Positions 1-11,193 of a stretch of DNA of 64,000 bases are shown in pieces (the stretch's first letter is position 1; every line of letters starts with the position of its first letter). The DNA is from Cladorhizidae sp. MBARI D1340-BT2. Lineage: Eukaryota; Porifera; Demospongiae; Poecilosclerida; Cladorhizidae. Made by a program: the position numbers and the translations under genes. The notes under the pieces were generated by a model that was given only the letters and a program-made list of their open reading frames with translations, ran no database searches and was not told the origin of the DNA. Location: contig JAQNBH010000013.1 in NCBI GenBank assembly GCA_028752905.1, positions 11,274,897-11,338,896 on the forward strand. Direction: 5' to 3'.

Positions 1-740
1 GTGAGAAGAGGGACATCTCGAGTTGATGGGTATATTTTTTCCTCTTCTCTTTTTTTGAAGATGGACTGATTCATTCGGATGATTGGGAGGAGGTGTAGAT
101 GATGATTGGGATTTCTCATACTAAACATGTAAAAATTAATATTTGAAATCTTAAATTAAAGAAAACAAGTTTTGTTACATAATATTTGAAAATTCAGATT
201 TAAATTTTGAGAAATATGGCAAGTGGTGGTTGTTTGAGAAATGTGCATACAATGACAGAGCATTGCTATTCATGTAAACACAAAATGTAATTAAAACATT
301 TCTCTATGGATATTCTATAAGCCTGATTTCTTATTTTTATACAGAAAACTTAATGACTAAGGCAAAACTAGTTTCAATACATAGTAGTCATGCACACAGC
401 CTTTCTACCTAAAGAGGGTATAAAAACTGATTGTGGCCAATTAGTGCTTAGTAATGATGGTATTTATATAATACTGTGCTATCTACCATTACAATATCCT
501 TAATAATGAACTTGACTTTTACTCTCTTGATGTTTAGAGTAGATGCTCTAGCATCGCTATTAGCATATATTTTGTAGTCGTACAAAGACACGTGCTGAGA
601 AGAGCATAATTAATTTGGGCCAAATTGGTTGCAGAGTCTAGGAATGTTCCTTGTATGTATGGATAGGTTTACAGTTCTACCCATATATATATTATATATG
701 TGTATATACTCAATGAACTCTCAGTTGACATAATAAGTTT
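1..740. other. AT-rich leader of the unit, no gene seen
   Basis: About 740 bases with no convincing reading frame or splice-flanked exon on either strand. The same stretch follows the unit joints near 34140 and 62225. Unit A lacks six bases (near position 88) that B and C carry. I see nothing further to annotate. Confidence 0.5.
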
Positions 741-1114
741 AAAATCACCCTCTCAATAATCAACTTCAAATTGTATTCACTCGACGTTTCGAATAGTACT
801 CTAGCCTTCATCAGGAATAATGCTCTATGCCAGTGGCTCCACCACATGCCAGTACACATGCCTAGCACATGCACCAGATGTTAAAAAAAGAATGGGATAA
901 AGAAACTGCTAGGGAAGGCATCGGCCTAGCATGAAAGTGAAAGCGGTTAAATCGAGACTGTGGAGTGGACTTGCTTTGCTGCTGGGGAGCTACTATAAAG
1001 AGGCTGAGCTTGAAGCCAGGATCACCATAATTGCATTTTTATTTATCATTATCATATTTATTTTATTATTTATTTATTATCTGTTTATTATTTAAATTTT
1101 ATTTAGTAGTATAT

Positions 1115-1375
<261 letters not shown>

Positions 1376-1462
1376 TTTTGTTTATTATATTATTTATTTA
1401 TATATATATATATTTTTATTTTTTATTTTATTTTTTTTAAATTTATTATGCATTTATTAATT

Positions 1463-1580
1463 ATTTGTTTATCATTTATGTACATTTTTATTTGTTTATT
1501 ATTTATGTACATTTTTATTTGTTTATTATTTATGTACATTTTTATTTGTTTATTATTTATGTACATTTTTATTTACATCT
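1463..1580. repeat. 27-bp minisatellite, unit A
   Basis: About four direct copies of a 27-base unit containing TTTGTTTATTATTTATGTAC. Units B (about 35641-35733) and C (about 63712-63815) have about three each, with small variations. Confidence 0.85.
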
Positions 1581-2374
1581 GGTGCACATGCTATGCAAAT
1601 GTACTGGCACATGATGGATAGCTAGCTACCGGTATAGAGCTGGCTCACGTGAACATTAGCATCTCATTATTCCTGATGAAGGCTAGAGAATCCAGTTGAA
1701 AAGTCGAGTGAGTACAATTTGAAGTTGATTATTGAGAAGGTAATTTTATCATATATATATGTAGATAAAATGATTAGATTATGTAACACACAGAATACTT
1801 ATACTCTTTGATGGTCAGCACAAGAATACTTATTACGCATCTTTGACCCTAGGCATATTCAAAAGGATATCTGCCAGTCTAAGGCCCACAAGCAACTCTA
1901 TAGCATAGAGCAATCAATAAATATGCATAGATAGGGTTTAGCTATAAACAGAAAAGAAATCGCTAGCCAGTGAACAAGATCAATGGCTCTTCTAAGCTTT
2001 AGCTACCTACCTTAGCATCGAAATGCTATTTATCAATTTTATATCCAGACAGAACAATAATCTCAGAAATAATTCCAATTTTTTCCCGGTAAATATTATC
2101 ATAGATGACGTAGTACTTATTAGGGTCACACCCATTCATTGTTAGAAAAATTTGCATTTAGTATCTGGCTGGTAGTGGTGATTAACCAAGGGAGTGGTGA
2201 CAAAGTTCTGCTTGTGTCTTCCTCTACCAAGCAGAGCCACCAAGAAAGTTAAAATGATCTAGCTCTAGATAGCTAACTGATCAAACTATTATTATTTCCT
2301 AAAAGAAGCCCAGAATTGCTACCTAGCTAGCTCTAATAGAATACTAGCTATTAATTTTACTCGAGCTAATATAC

Positions 2375-2494
2375 CTAACTGCTCATGTACGTCCTTCAGC
2401 CTATTATAATTATCTATAATTATTGACACATCTCTATTCCACATTGTCACATGGTTATGTAGAGTTAATAACAAAGTAATAGAATATATTATGC
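2375..2494 (-). CDS. Candidate exon, unidentified protein (unit A)
   Basis: A 120-base open stretch on the minus strand runs from an acceptor-like GGTCAG at 2495-2500 to a donor-like GTATAT beginning at 2374. It would encode about 40 residues including TMWNRDVSIIIDNY and NRLKDVHEQL, with phase 1 at both ends. The matching stretch in unit B (36529-36648) encodes the same residues. It lies downstream of the Rab-effector stop codon, so it would belong to another minus-strand transcript. I do not recognise the protein, and chance openness cannot be excluded. Confidence 0.3.
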
Positions 2495-3110
2495 CTGACC
2501 ACAAAGGTTCAGCTACAGCATATTACAGAGGACATTCAACAGTCTAAGCATTTCTACACCACAAAAGCATATTTATAGCCTTTCACTAGGTGGTAAGTTT
2601 GCCAAAGAAACAGATTGGCCGTACAGTAACTAGCTAGGTAGTGACTAACAATGTAAGAGGTTGATGTTACTGCTAGCTTGTCCTAGTATCAATGTGGTAG
2701 GTTTTATCATTGAACAGCAAATCTTGGCTGCGCTGGTACCAAATATTCGGTAGTAGACAACTTAATGCATATTAGCTCACACCCATTCTTCTGTCAGCAG
2801 AATGCCCAGAAGAGATTGGTATCCAGCACAATCTTCTCACTTTTTAAAAGAAACAGAGCTATCACAGAAGGTAAGATGATCTATTGTTAGGTAACTAATA
2901 GACTATCAACTGCCTGACAGTTCCTTCTAGAAGCTCAAATTGCGAGTTCTAAACTACTTTGTTCTTAATTACAATTATGACCATGAGCTAGGCAGCAAGC
3001 TTATATAGAATGCTGGTAGTTAGTTTTATTGTGGCTAAACTCATTATATCTAAATCGTATCAGATGATAGTTTGTTGAAAGAAATTGGTTTATGATAAAT
3101 TTTATCTTAC

Positions 3111-3176
3111 CTCCAAATGCAGGTGAATATGTTCTGAACAAAGAGATTCTGTAAAACCAGTTCTTCAAAATTATTG
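3111..3176 (-). CDS. Candidate small exon with in-frame length difference (unit A)
   Basis: A 66-base minus-strand stretch between AATTTAACAG and a good donor (GGAG/GTAAGA). It reads NNFEELVLQNLFVQNIFTC with phase 2 at both ends. The unit B copy (37277-37348) is 72 bases, with six extra bases adding two codons without shifting the frame. That is compatible with coding but is weak evidence. The product is not recognised. Confidence 0.27.
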
Positions 3177-3389
3177 CTGTTAAATTGAAATAACCTGCGC
3201 AATCAGGAACAAATCTAGAGGATTGAACTGAACTGAAAGTGGGTGTGGCAAGAAGCCAGATAACTGCGACAGGAGGGTAGCTGAAAACTATAATGAGGAG
3301 AAGTTGTTTGTTCTTTGGAAGGTCAAAGAAGCTACACTGCCACTAGGCTACTGATAGACACAATAGCATTGGTTGTCATCCACATTACC

Positions 3390-6300
3390 CTAGAAGTTGT
3401 TGTCAGAGTCGTCACTTTGGAGCCTGTCCAAGCATTCAGGCCAAAAATCATGGTCAGATGGTAACTGCTGCAAGTGATTCTATGCTTATTTTATAGTAAG
3501 AATGTATGAAGAAGAGATGCCAGTTTCTTATAAAAAGAAGCTACAATGCACGAATACTTTACTGCCAAATAACGCAAGGTTAGCGGTCTCACTCGATTGC
3601 TGACCACGAAAGAGTTAAGAATAAAAGAGCAAGCAATGTTCTAAATTTAGTTGTGTAGAGGCAATATAGCTTATTATGTACACATTTAGGCAGATTCCTC
3701 TCTTTGTAAGAAAGCAAAGCATTACAGGTGAGCTGTAGGACTACTCCACATGTAGCAGAGCCATGACATATGCAGACATCAGCTGCAGCTACTGGAAATA
3801 AAATACCAAACAGTTGGCTAACGATAACTCGATCTATTTTTTTCCTGTGTTTATTTATATTTTTTATGGTTAATTTTTAACTTAATTTTATTTATTAACT
3901 ATTGTTTTATATGCTTATTTGTGGTATACCAACCAGTGCAGTAGTCCGTGCTCTTGAAAATTAAAAGGACGTGAAACTCTAGTTGGTTATTGCATCTGTC
4001 TGGGCTTCTATTAGAGGTTGCAATTACAATGGATTGAAACAATTATTATACAAGTTATATCCATCTTTAGGAGGTTGGTATTTCTTGTTCTTGCACTGCA
4101 TCCTAGCAACAACTATAAGCACTTTTCTCCCTTTCTTATCAAAAACAAAGTCATGCGAAAGTTGCAATCCAACATAGTTACTATGTGCTCATTACGATTC
4201 CCGAGAACCATGGCCAGAATAGGAGTAATTGAGTTGAGCATATCTGCTGTACACATCTAAAGTCATTTACAGTTTTCTAGGCTCTGTGTTTTATTACGAT
4301 TACTATTATCGAGAAATTAGAATATCTGATACAGTTCATACATCTACTTATACTTTGGAAATGAATTTGACAATTCAAGATGCATTATTGTTCAAATCAA
4401 TGCACCCATGTGCTTCAGTATTTTGGCCATGTAGCAAAGTAAGAACATCACTCTTGGTCATCTTCAGATGCCTTGCAACCAAAATATCGGGTTGAATTCA
4501 AGTTTGTTAGAAACTTGCTTGTTCAGAACGTTCACTACCAATACTTTCCACATTACTACAAACATGATCTGCTTCAAATATTAATCAGACATTGATAGGT
4601 ACATGAAGGAGTCATCTCTGCCATAAAATATTCTCTTACACTTGGTCATGTTGTAGTATTTGGACCTAGTCTATGCATGTATTGCTTACCATATCTTCCA
4701 AACTGAACCAATGTTTTGTTGGGTCATTGAGGTCCAGGTCCTTAAGAGAAAGTGTGACCCGTCCTAAAAATCTGTTCTTTCTGAACCGATTCTTGTTCCA
4801 TACACTCATGTTCAGTGTGCACATTTCCAATTCAGACACTTCAACCTTATACTAAAAGAAGACAAAATCACTGTTAAAGAATGATGTAAAATCATGCATC
4901 CACCATTGTACCTTCATAAGTGCATTGTATTCTGGGTTCATTGTTTTCATTTTGACGTCGTTCTTTTTCTTGCAGTGTCTTCTTTGGTCAAAGACAAGAT
5001 TAGTCTTGACATAAGGGTTAGCATGACCCCTTTTATTTATATCTGCAAGATCCTGACATTTACAAACTTGCACCTCCAGTTCACCTTTCCTATAAACAAT
5101 TCCAAGCATAATAGCTCCTCTGAGGCCAGAAATAGGTTTGTTATCCGAGATAGAAACCTTCTCCGTGATATGAAACAGTTCCTGCAGATAGGATTTAGAA
5201 ATTCATAATCCCATCATCTCTAAGGTACTAAGCAAAACTCTGCTGGTACCCATCTATTAGGCATGTGCATCTGCATTCACATGCTTACCTTATCCTGTTG
5301 AGGTGGAGTGTGCATGGCATTCGCATCCAGTGCACTCAGACAATACTCATTTGATTCAGAACTAGTTAGTCTTGGAGTAAGTGTAGGTGGAATGGGAGAA
5401 CTTGGAGCAGTAGAAGTTGGAGTGGGTGATGGCCAATGGGAGGAGGAGGAGGGAATAGGCTGAAATGGAACAGTTGGCTTTGAATTTTCCCCAATTTTCT
5501 CCTTGTTTGGTATGGATCCTGTTGCAGATGAGCTGGACACTGTTGTGAGTCCAGCTTCTTGAGACAGTGCAATAAATTCTTCTGCAATATATTATTATAC
5601 TTCTTAAAACGACGCTGGATGGAAAAAACACAATAGCACCTACTCACCCATCATGTCTATCAAGAAGCTCATCTTAAAGAAGCCACTGCCTTGTGTCCTC
5701 CCTATGTATTTAGTGGTGGTGGTGCTGGTTATAGTAGCAGCATATGTAGGAGGAATGACAGGAAGGGGAGGGGAGATGAATCCATACGTTTTGGTCCAGC
5801 CATCTACAGAACTAGGATGATATTCAATGGAGGTCAAACTAAATAGAGTTTGGAACATTATCAGCCATTCAAACAGAAACCATTGTTAGTTTCATAGCTT
5901 ATTTAGTCAGGACAGAGATGAGCTTATTTATTCTTAATGTTGGTCTTGAAAATTTGGAATGCTTTGTGTGGCTTTTTGGCTAATAAAAGATCATAACATG
6001 TGTTGTGAAACTACATTATTTTGACTGCGAAAATTATTTGTCAATCAAATGTTTATCACATATTCTTTGCTCATTGAAAATAACTCGTGTGAGCTACTAG
6101 TTTAACTATAAGTATGCATAAAGTTTGTAATCTAGCATTTACTCATTATCTCTTGTTAAATATTTATCAAAAAAATTATATTTCAAAGAATTTTTTAAGA
6201 AATAAATCTGCACAGCATCCACACAATCGGTACTGCGAACTTGAGGATTTATATTTACATTGTTTACATGCACATTTAGGATGCATCTAATTCAGCAACC

Positions 6301-9159
6301 ACCCTAAACACTGTGCATGTACAAATTGAACTTTTGTAAAATTATTAATTGTCAGGGTATTTTAAGGTAAAACCTCAAAACAGAGTTCATACATTAAATA
6401 TGCATACTGACCTGTAGCACACCTTTTCAACAATAGCATCTTCTAAACTACAATGCATTTCAATCACTCAAATTTTATCATGACACTTTCTTGTGATAAA
6501 AATAGAATCATGAACACTAATCCTTCTAATAATATTTCTATGCCAGCTTGACCTGTCATTGTAAATAGTACACCTCACAGCAGAAATATACACATTTTTT
6601 CAATTATGATTTTAGAATATAAATTTGATAAATATACATTATTACATTGATACGTGGAAATATCACGAGTCTGTGGCTAGTATTTCCACGAGTGCCGCAG
6701 GAATGAGTGAAAATACCGGCCAATCAGACGAGTGATATTTCACCGTATCAATTCAATAATGTATTTATCATGGGACTGAGGATGCGCAAACCTTTACTGA
6801 GCATGCGCATATCGGGTAGGTAATAACAAGTACGCGATATGGTAAAATATCACAGTAGTTCTATTTGTACTATTCTCTATGAGTGGAGTAGATAGCTACA
6901 TGATAAAAGATTTTAAACTGAAGGAATTTCAGTCACTACATTTAATTACGTGAAAGTTTATTTTATTATTGTATGAGACTGTAGCAGAGATAGATATGTA
7001 CTGTGTGATGTCAGGGCTGGAGGCTGCAATGTCTAAGGCCATTATTATGGTAGCTGTAGCTCTGCTATAATTGACTCAACAGAGGATGGATGTCAACACT
7101 CTGAATCCTACAGTAGCTGTATGTGCACATTTAGGGACTTTCCCATAAAGTTTCTCAGGGGCTGCTCATCACTTGTGTCAAGAGCTGCATGAGTTACTCC
7201 AGTGAGATCTTGTGCAGTGTCCTTGGGGGCTCCACAACTGAACAAGCACACATGCATACTAAAGCAGTTGTTTCAAGACAAAGGTTAACTAAAATTTGAC
7301 TGTCAGGGAAATCAACAGGACCATTCCCTGACTTTTCAAACAATAACCCACCATAACCACAGCAACCACAACCCACAGCACCACAACCCCAAGGACACAA
7401 CAATGGAGACTGTTCTAGAGCAATCTAGGCATATCAGGCTACTGTTAGAAAATGCCTGGATATATATGTATTGTAAGGCACCAGAGTGACACTCTGGAGT
7501 TTTGTCTGATAGTTGAAGGTGTATGCTTACTTCCCTGACAGGGACAAAGAGATAGAGAGAGTCAACATGAGGGGTGACACCAGAGTAAGGTCCTAAGTAT
7601 AGAGGACTGAGACTTGGGTCACGGAGATCAGTGGTCTAGGTAGGGTGATTGGTGGAGTAACCAATCCCTGGAGTACCTAGTATTCACCCAGAGTTAGCTA
7701 ACCGCTCGGGCTATAACAGTACCATTTTTTTTTGAGGAAGGAAGGTTTTAGGCGAGGGTGAAATTTCCTCAACAGTCACCCTCACATTATTAGAGGGTTT
7801 TGTGGTTGCTTTTGGTTTTTCAATTAAGTAGATTTGGCTTTAATTAAGATGATCAACCATTAGAATCAATTCCACTTCTATACTTACCACTTCATCTCAC
7901 AGATGTTGCAGTGGAATTTTCCTTTGCACTCCTTGCACACCAAGTATCGACAAGTACGACAATGACTTCCAGTTTTCCTGAGCCGTCCAAGATGGCATGA
8001 ACATATGGAACAGACACCCTTTGCTTTTAACTCAAATTGTTTCTCTATCCTGATTTCATAGAGTAACCTCTCACAGCTGAAAAACATATTAATTAAACAC
8101 ATCACATCTTAATCATATATATTGTGCATTGATCAGTTATTAATAAGTCAAGAGCAACTTCATTCTAATACGAATGCTCTTTAGAACCACTTAATTTTGG
8201 ATTGCTGATAGGTTATAAATGCATGCTATCATATCTTCTTACGAATAGGAATGCCCAATATCACTAGCAACAGTTGTTGACGGAAGGGCAATATTATTGT
8301 GAAATTATTTATTGACTGAAAATGGTTGTACTGTAAATACACATCTGAGCATAATGTGTACCAACATTCAGCAAACATTCAGCAAACATTCAGCAAACAT
8401 TGAATCTGGTTAATTTCACACATAGTAAACATACAGCCTTACTTATTTGAAAATATGATGCCTTCCACAGGATAGCATGCTATGAATCTACCACTATGTT
8501 CTGCTTTGATCCATCTAATCCTCAGCAGCCAAGACTAAAAAAAAGTATTCCACAGATTCAAATCTGGTCCAAATCAGCACTGGACTGTTTGGCTTGGATG
8601 ACCTTGATGTGGCTGAAATATAATGGCAGATAGGCTTCTTACTGGAGATAGGCTTGTTTCTAAAGCCAATCGGTCTTCAAGATTGTCAATCACGAGCAAG
8701 AATGTTAGACACACTGAACTTCAGAAGTAATCAACAAACTCTAACTTGAGATAACATAGATAGAAGAACTCACCACAATTTGAAATTTATAGCCTTCATT
8801 CCTGATGAATGCTTGGAACATGGAGGGAGTAAATTTCAAGTTGATTATAGAGAAAACTCCTTGGATTTTGTATTTGTGTTAGTTAATGTTGCTGAGATCA
8901 TCCCTGTAGCCAAACCACTATCACATCCTTAACCTTGTGATTCTATCAACATTAACATTAACTATTGCTAGACACATAATTGTAAGTAACGTAGCTACAT
9001 GTCCCTAAAGAAAAGGGGGAAAAACTCGACTCCAGAGTGGGCTCAAAACTTGCCTGCCACATCACCAACTTACTCCAATAATTTCCTTCTCACTTTCTCG
9101 AGCAATTCATCATCTACCTTGGTATCACCCAGTGGTATCATCTTCTCAAGATTTTCCAT
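3390..9159 (-). CDS. Synaptotagmin-like / Rab-effector protein gene: RabBD zinc finger plus one C2 domain (unit A)
   Basis: Seven exons join in frame: 9159-9074, 8076-7888, 5811-5648, 5581-5289, 5181-4912, 4851-4690 and 3467-3390. They total 1242 bases, or 413 residues plus TAG. The start is the first ATG after the promoter region (MENLEKMIPLGD). Residues about 15-48 form a charged helix (VDDELLEKVRRKLL), followed at 51-88 by a zinc finger with four CX2C pairs (CSIC, CRTC, CKEC, CNIC), as in the Rab-binding domain of Slp, Noc2 and rabphilin. A Ser/Pro/Thr-rich linker follows. A C2 domain spans about 270-385 (GELEVQVCKCQDL, ANPYVK, MSVWNKNRFRKNRFLG). Asp residues that usually bind calcium are Asn (ANPYVK, VWNKN), so membrane binding is probably calcium-independent. 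Family knowledge suggests docking of Rab27/Rab3-type vesicles. No second C2 joins this model. The last exon, and possible extra exons before it, are the least certain part. Confidence 0.8.
4052..4180 (-). CDS. C2-like candidate exon, status uncertain (unit A)
   Basis: The minus strand reads GLQLSHDFVFDKKGRKVLIV followed by VARMQCKN, which resembles the first two strands of a C2 domain (GxLxLSLxYxxxxxxLxVxVxxAxxL). It has an acceptor-like ACATAG at its 5' side and GTATAA at the 3' side. Its phase does not join directly to the preceding C2 exon (4851-4690), so it would need a further exon or is a remnant of a lost second C2 domain. In unit B (38212-38340) one residue differs (Ser to Tyr, two base changes). 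Confidence 0.3.
6626..6907. mobile_element. Palindromic block present in unit A only (MITE-like)
   Basis: Unit A has about 275 bases here that unit B lacks. At 40770 unit B reads straight through AATTTGATAAAAGATTTT. The block is bounded by TGATAAA at 6626-6632 and 6901-6907. Its first part is a palindrome: 6626-6665 (TGATAAATATACATTATT, GATACGTGGAAATATCAC) pairs with 6732-6770. The remaining 130 bases are unique and relatively CpG-rich. It is either a transposon insertion with a 7-base target duplication, or a deletion in B between the two TGATAAA copies. Confidence 0.55.
7108..7237 (-). CDS. Possible alternative last exon giving a RabBD-only isoform (unit A)
   Basis: After the acceptor-like TTGTTCAG at 7238-7245, a 130-base stretch stays open to TAG at 7110-7108. 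It begins in the phase left by the zinc-finger exon (TG from 7888 plus T here makes Cys). It would add about 43 residues (CGAPKDTAQDLTGV, then a Ser/Asp-rich tail) to the zinc finger, giving a short protein of about 134 residues resembling Noc2 in layout. AATAAA on the minus strand lies near 6957-6967. This is inferred from splice-like sequence and phase only. Confidence 0.35.
8362..8403. repeat. Short 11-bp tandem repeat
   Basis: Three to four copies of ATTCAGCAAAC in a row. Present identically in unit B near 42238. Confidence 0.8.
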
Positions 9160-9351
9160 ATTAATTTTTATAGTAGCAGTTCCTAGACGCTAGCGCTGTG
9201 TTGGAGCCATGCGCACTGTAGTTTTGGCCACACCCCCTGTCGTTACGACGACTTGCGAGCTGCCTAAAAGACTCGATCTAGCGTCTGTTGACGCTAGCTT
9301 GACCAATCAGATTGCTTCATATTTTCACGTGTCATATCGTAGTTCTAATTA
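9160..9351. promoter_or_regulatory. Shared divergent promoter region (unit A)
   Basis: These 192 bases separate the minus-strand Rab-effector ATG (9159) from the plus-strand MADF ATG (9352). They are richer in G+C and CpG than the surroundings. Visible sites are a CCAAT box (GACCAATCAG, CCAAT at 9303), a palindromic E-box CACGTG at 9326-9331, ATGCGCA (NRF1-like half site) near 9210, and a perfect 8-bp inverted repeat CTAGCGTC-TGTT-GACGCTAG at 9278-9297. The arrangement suggests a bidirectional promoter. No TATA box stands out. Confidence 0.55.
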
Positions 9352-9768
9352 ATGCCAATTTGTCAGGAGGATGAAAAGTTAGTTGAGGCTGTGCGAAGCT
9401 TTGTATGTCTTTGGAAGGTAGGATCAAGCTCTTACAAGGATCTACGAGCTAAAGAGAGTTGCTAGCAAGGTAAACTACGTAGCTACTGAATTAAATTATC
9501 TTAGTAGTCATATTCCCATATTCATGTTGTTTAGGTTGGAGAAGGCTACACATCGGATGGATGCATCTAGAGGTGGAGGATTTTGAGGGACAAATTTGTG
9601 AGGGAACTGAAAAGGACCAAGAAGAAGAAGTCTGGAGATGCTGGGCCTGTTGTGGTGTCCAGTGGGCACAAGAAGAATGTAGCGAGGTTGAATATTGATC
9701 CCTCTTCAGAAACCATTCACCCCACTACCCCTCATTCCCATGATTCTATGGATTATTACAACTATTGA
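9352..9768 (+). pseudogene. MADF-domain gene, decayed (unit A)
   Basis: Exon 1 (9352-9469) reads MPICQEDEKLVEAVRSFVCL then WKVGSSSYKDLRAKES, the first half of a MADF DNA-binding domain. Exon 2 (9535-9768) reads VGEGYTSDGCI, then RWRILRDKFVRELKRTKKKK, the second half, plus a basic tail ending in TGA. The splice sites AAG/GTAAAC and TTTAG/GTT are good. However, there is an in-frame TAG at 9463-9465, the exon phases do not match, and a TAG at 9568-9570 sits where the family usually has a basic residue. I therefore call it a recently decayed gene; expression of a variant form cannot be excluded. MADF proteins are nuclear transcription regulators. Confidence 0.62.
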
Positions 9769-9899
9769 ACTAGTGCATTATATTACATCGCATTTTGTTC
9801 AGTGAATGAATGATATAGATAATTAGTTGAGTTCTGCGAACATAGCTGTACTGCCAATCAAATTCTCCAGCAGGAGTACAGAAGTATTCTTGAAACCTT

Positions 9900-10300
9900 C
9901 CCTGATCTCCACAGCAGACTGAGAATGTCTTGATAAAAAAGAAATAAACAACGCATATGCAACTATCTAGATAAATTATGGCTAAATATTGGACGTACCC
10001 ACACTGTTCTGCCTTCTCCTATTCCTCCTCCTCCGCCTCCTGAGCAAAAGAATCAAAATAAGGGGGAAAGAGGGCTGCGTCTGTGCTTTCTAATGGTAAG
10101 TCTAATTTGTTATTTTGTTACGCCATAATATTTTCCTAGCTCATTATAGGCTATTCCAGTGCGGACCGTAAGCCGTTTAAATTTGACCTCAGGACCTGTA
10201 AGGAATAATCTTCAGGTTAGGCGGGAGGAAAACGTTCTCACGAAGGGTGTCTGGAGACTACAAAATTGACGTTCAAAGTACCTATATTCCCGATGAAGGC
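9900..10300. other. Region downstream of the MADF pseudogene
   Basis: A Pro-rich open stretch on the plus strand (PSPIPPPPPPEQKNQNKG, about 10008-10075) ends at a donor-like ATG/GTAAGT near 10097. It might be a further exon of the decayed gene, but its phase and product cannot be established. Further right, 10271-10365 carries a CCCGATGAAGGCTA motif related to the foldback arms. Confidence 0.3.
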
Positions 10301-11067
10301 TATATAGAGCATCTGGCTAGTGGAAATATCTAGTTCAATTTGACTATTAAGAAGGTAATTTTAATAGTAAGTTTGTGGTTCAAGGTAATCAAGACCAAAT
10401 CATTCATCGAGCTGCATGCAAAGCTAGTAAAACATGATGTGGAACTTGTAGTTGATGATGTAGAACACTTTTATATTGTCATAATACTGTTGTTGAGAGA
10501 AATCTTCTAAGAAAAACGATCATATTGATTTTGTGTGTGAACATGAATACGATGCACGCTCTTACCAAGCAGTGCTTAGTTTGAACCATAAACTCAATAC
10601 CATTGACTTGTGATATTTTTGCCAATTGGAAGGTACCTTATGTTCTTTAAAGTTACTTGTACTTGTTTCAAATGCAGTTATAATAGGAAGTACGGTGAAG
10701 TCCAGTGTGTAACAAAACCACCTGTCTAGATGTATGCAGGGCATCATAATTATAGATCAAAATATACACTGTGAAAATTGCAACGCTTCCTTCTTACATG
10801 TGACATTTTGAAGAACAGGTATCTTTTCTCTTGTGTAGATTTTAAGCTCATAAGCAATCCACATGTGTGGATATCTGCAAAGTAAGTGCAAGGAGAGAAA
10901 CATTCATGCAATCACACGGCATTGTTGTGCCTAGAGTCACACCACACCCACATTTATTTACACATGAAACACGGCTACAGCTGCTCATGTTTAGGCCATG
11001 ATTGCCACTGTCGCTGCAGAAAATTATGGCTGTCATTGATAAGCACTGAACAAAATTAGTCACGTAG

Positions 11068-11193
11068 TTATTGTTCATGTTTGGTGGCTGGTTGCAAAAT
11101 GGCGTAAGGCAGTGCTGGTGAGAGCCTTTCATATTGAGCCATCTTTTCTGAAATAACAACCTTCATCCATCTCATATCTTCAACTGTAGACAT
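11068..11193 (-). pseudogene. Unidentified short frame in X1 (MSTVEDMRWMKVVISEKM...)
   Basis: A 41-residue minus-strand frame starting MSTVEDMRWMKVVISEKM and containing YERLSPALPY. It recurs in X2 at 28260-28358 (unit A) and in unit B X2 at 56331-56430. There it has an added Glu-Asp-Ala but a stop where X1 has Tyr. Conservation of the frame between old duplicates suggests an ancestral exon that has since broken differently in each copy. The product is not recognised. Confidence 0.35.

Larger units (their letters stand above)
5812..7887 (-). other. Large intron of the Rab-effector gene (unit A)
   Basis: About 2.1 kb between the zinc-finger exon and the linker exon, AT-rich. Besides the possible alternative last exon it contains the palindromic block at 6626-6907. 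At 7302-7335 it contains an inverted repeat, TGTCAGGGAA and TTCCCTGAC, like the ends of the LTRs in this window. No other gene seen. Confidence 0.55.

Noticed and set aside
780..820. Hammerhead-ribozyme-like core in the foldback arm (CTGATGA ... GAAAC GTC on the minus strand)
   Set aside because: The stretch between CTGATGA and GAAA does not form a stem II in this copy, and GAAAC runs straight into GTC without room for stem III. Only the short core words match.
4018..4260. Plus-strand frames over 3983-4260 and 4286-4495
   Set aside because: They lie antisense to the Rab-effector gene and show no domain; the minus strand gives better exon-like signals.
7194..7403. Minus-strand Cys/Gly-rich 69-residue frame
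   Set aside because: It overlaps the possible alternative exon in another frame and has no splice-consistent start; the CGAPKDTAQ frame fits the gene's phase better.
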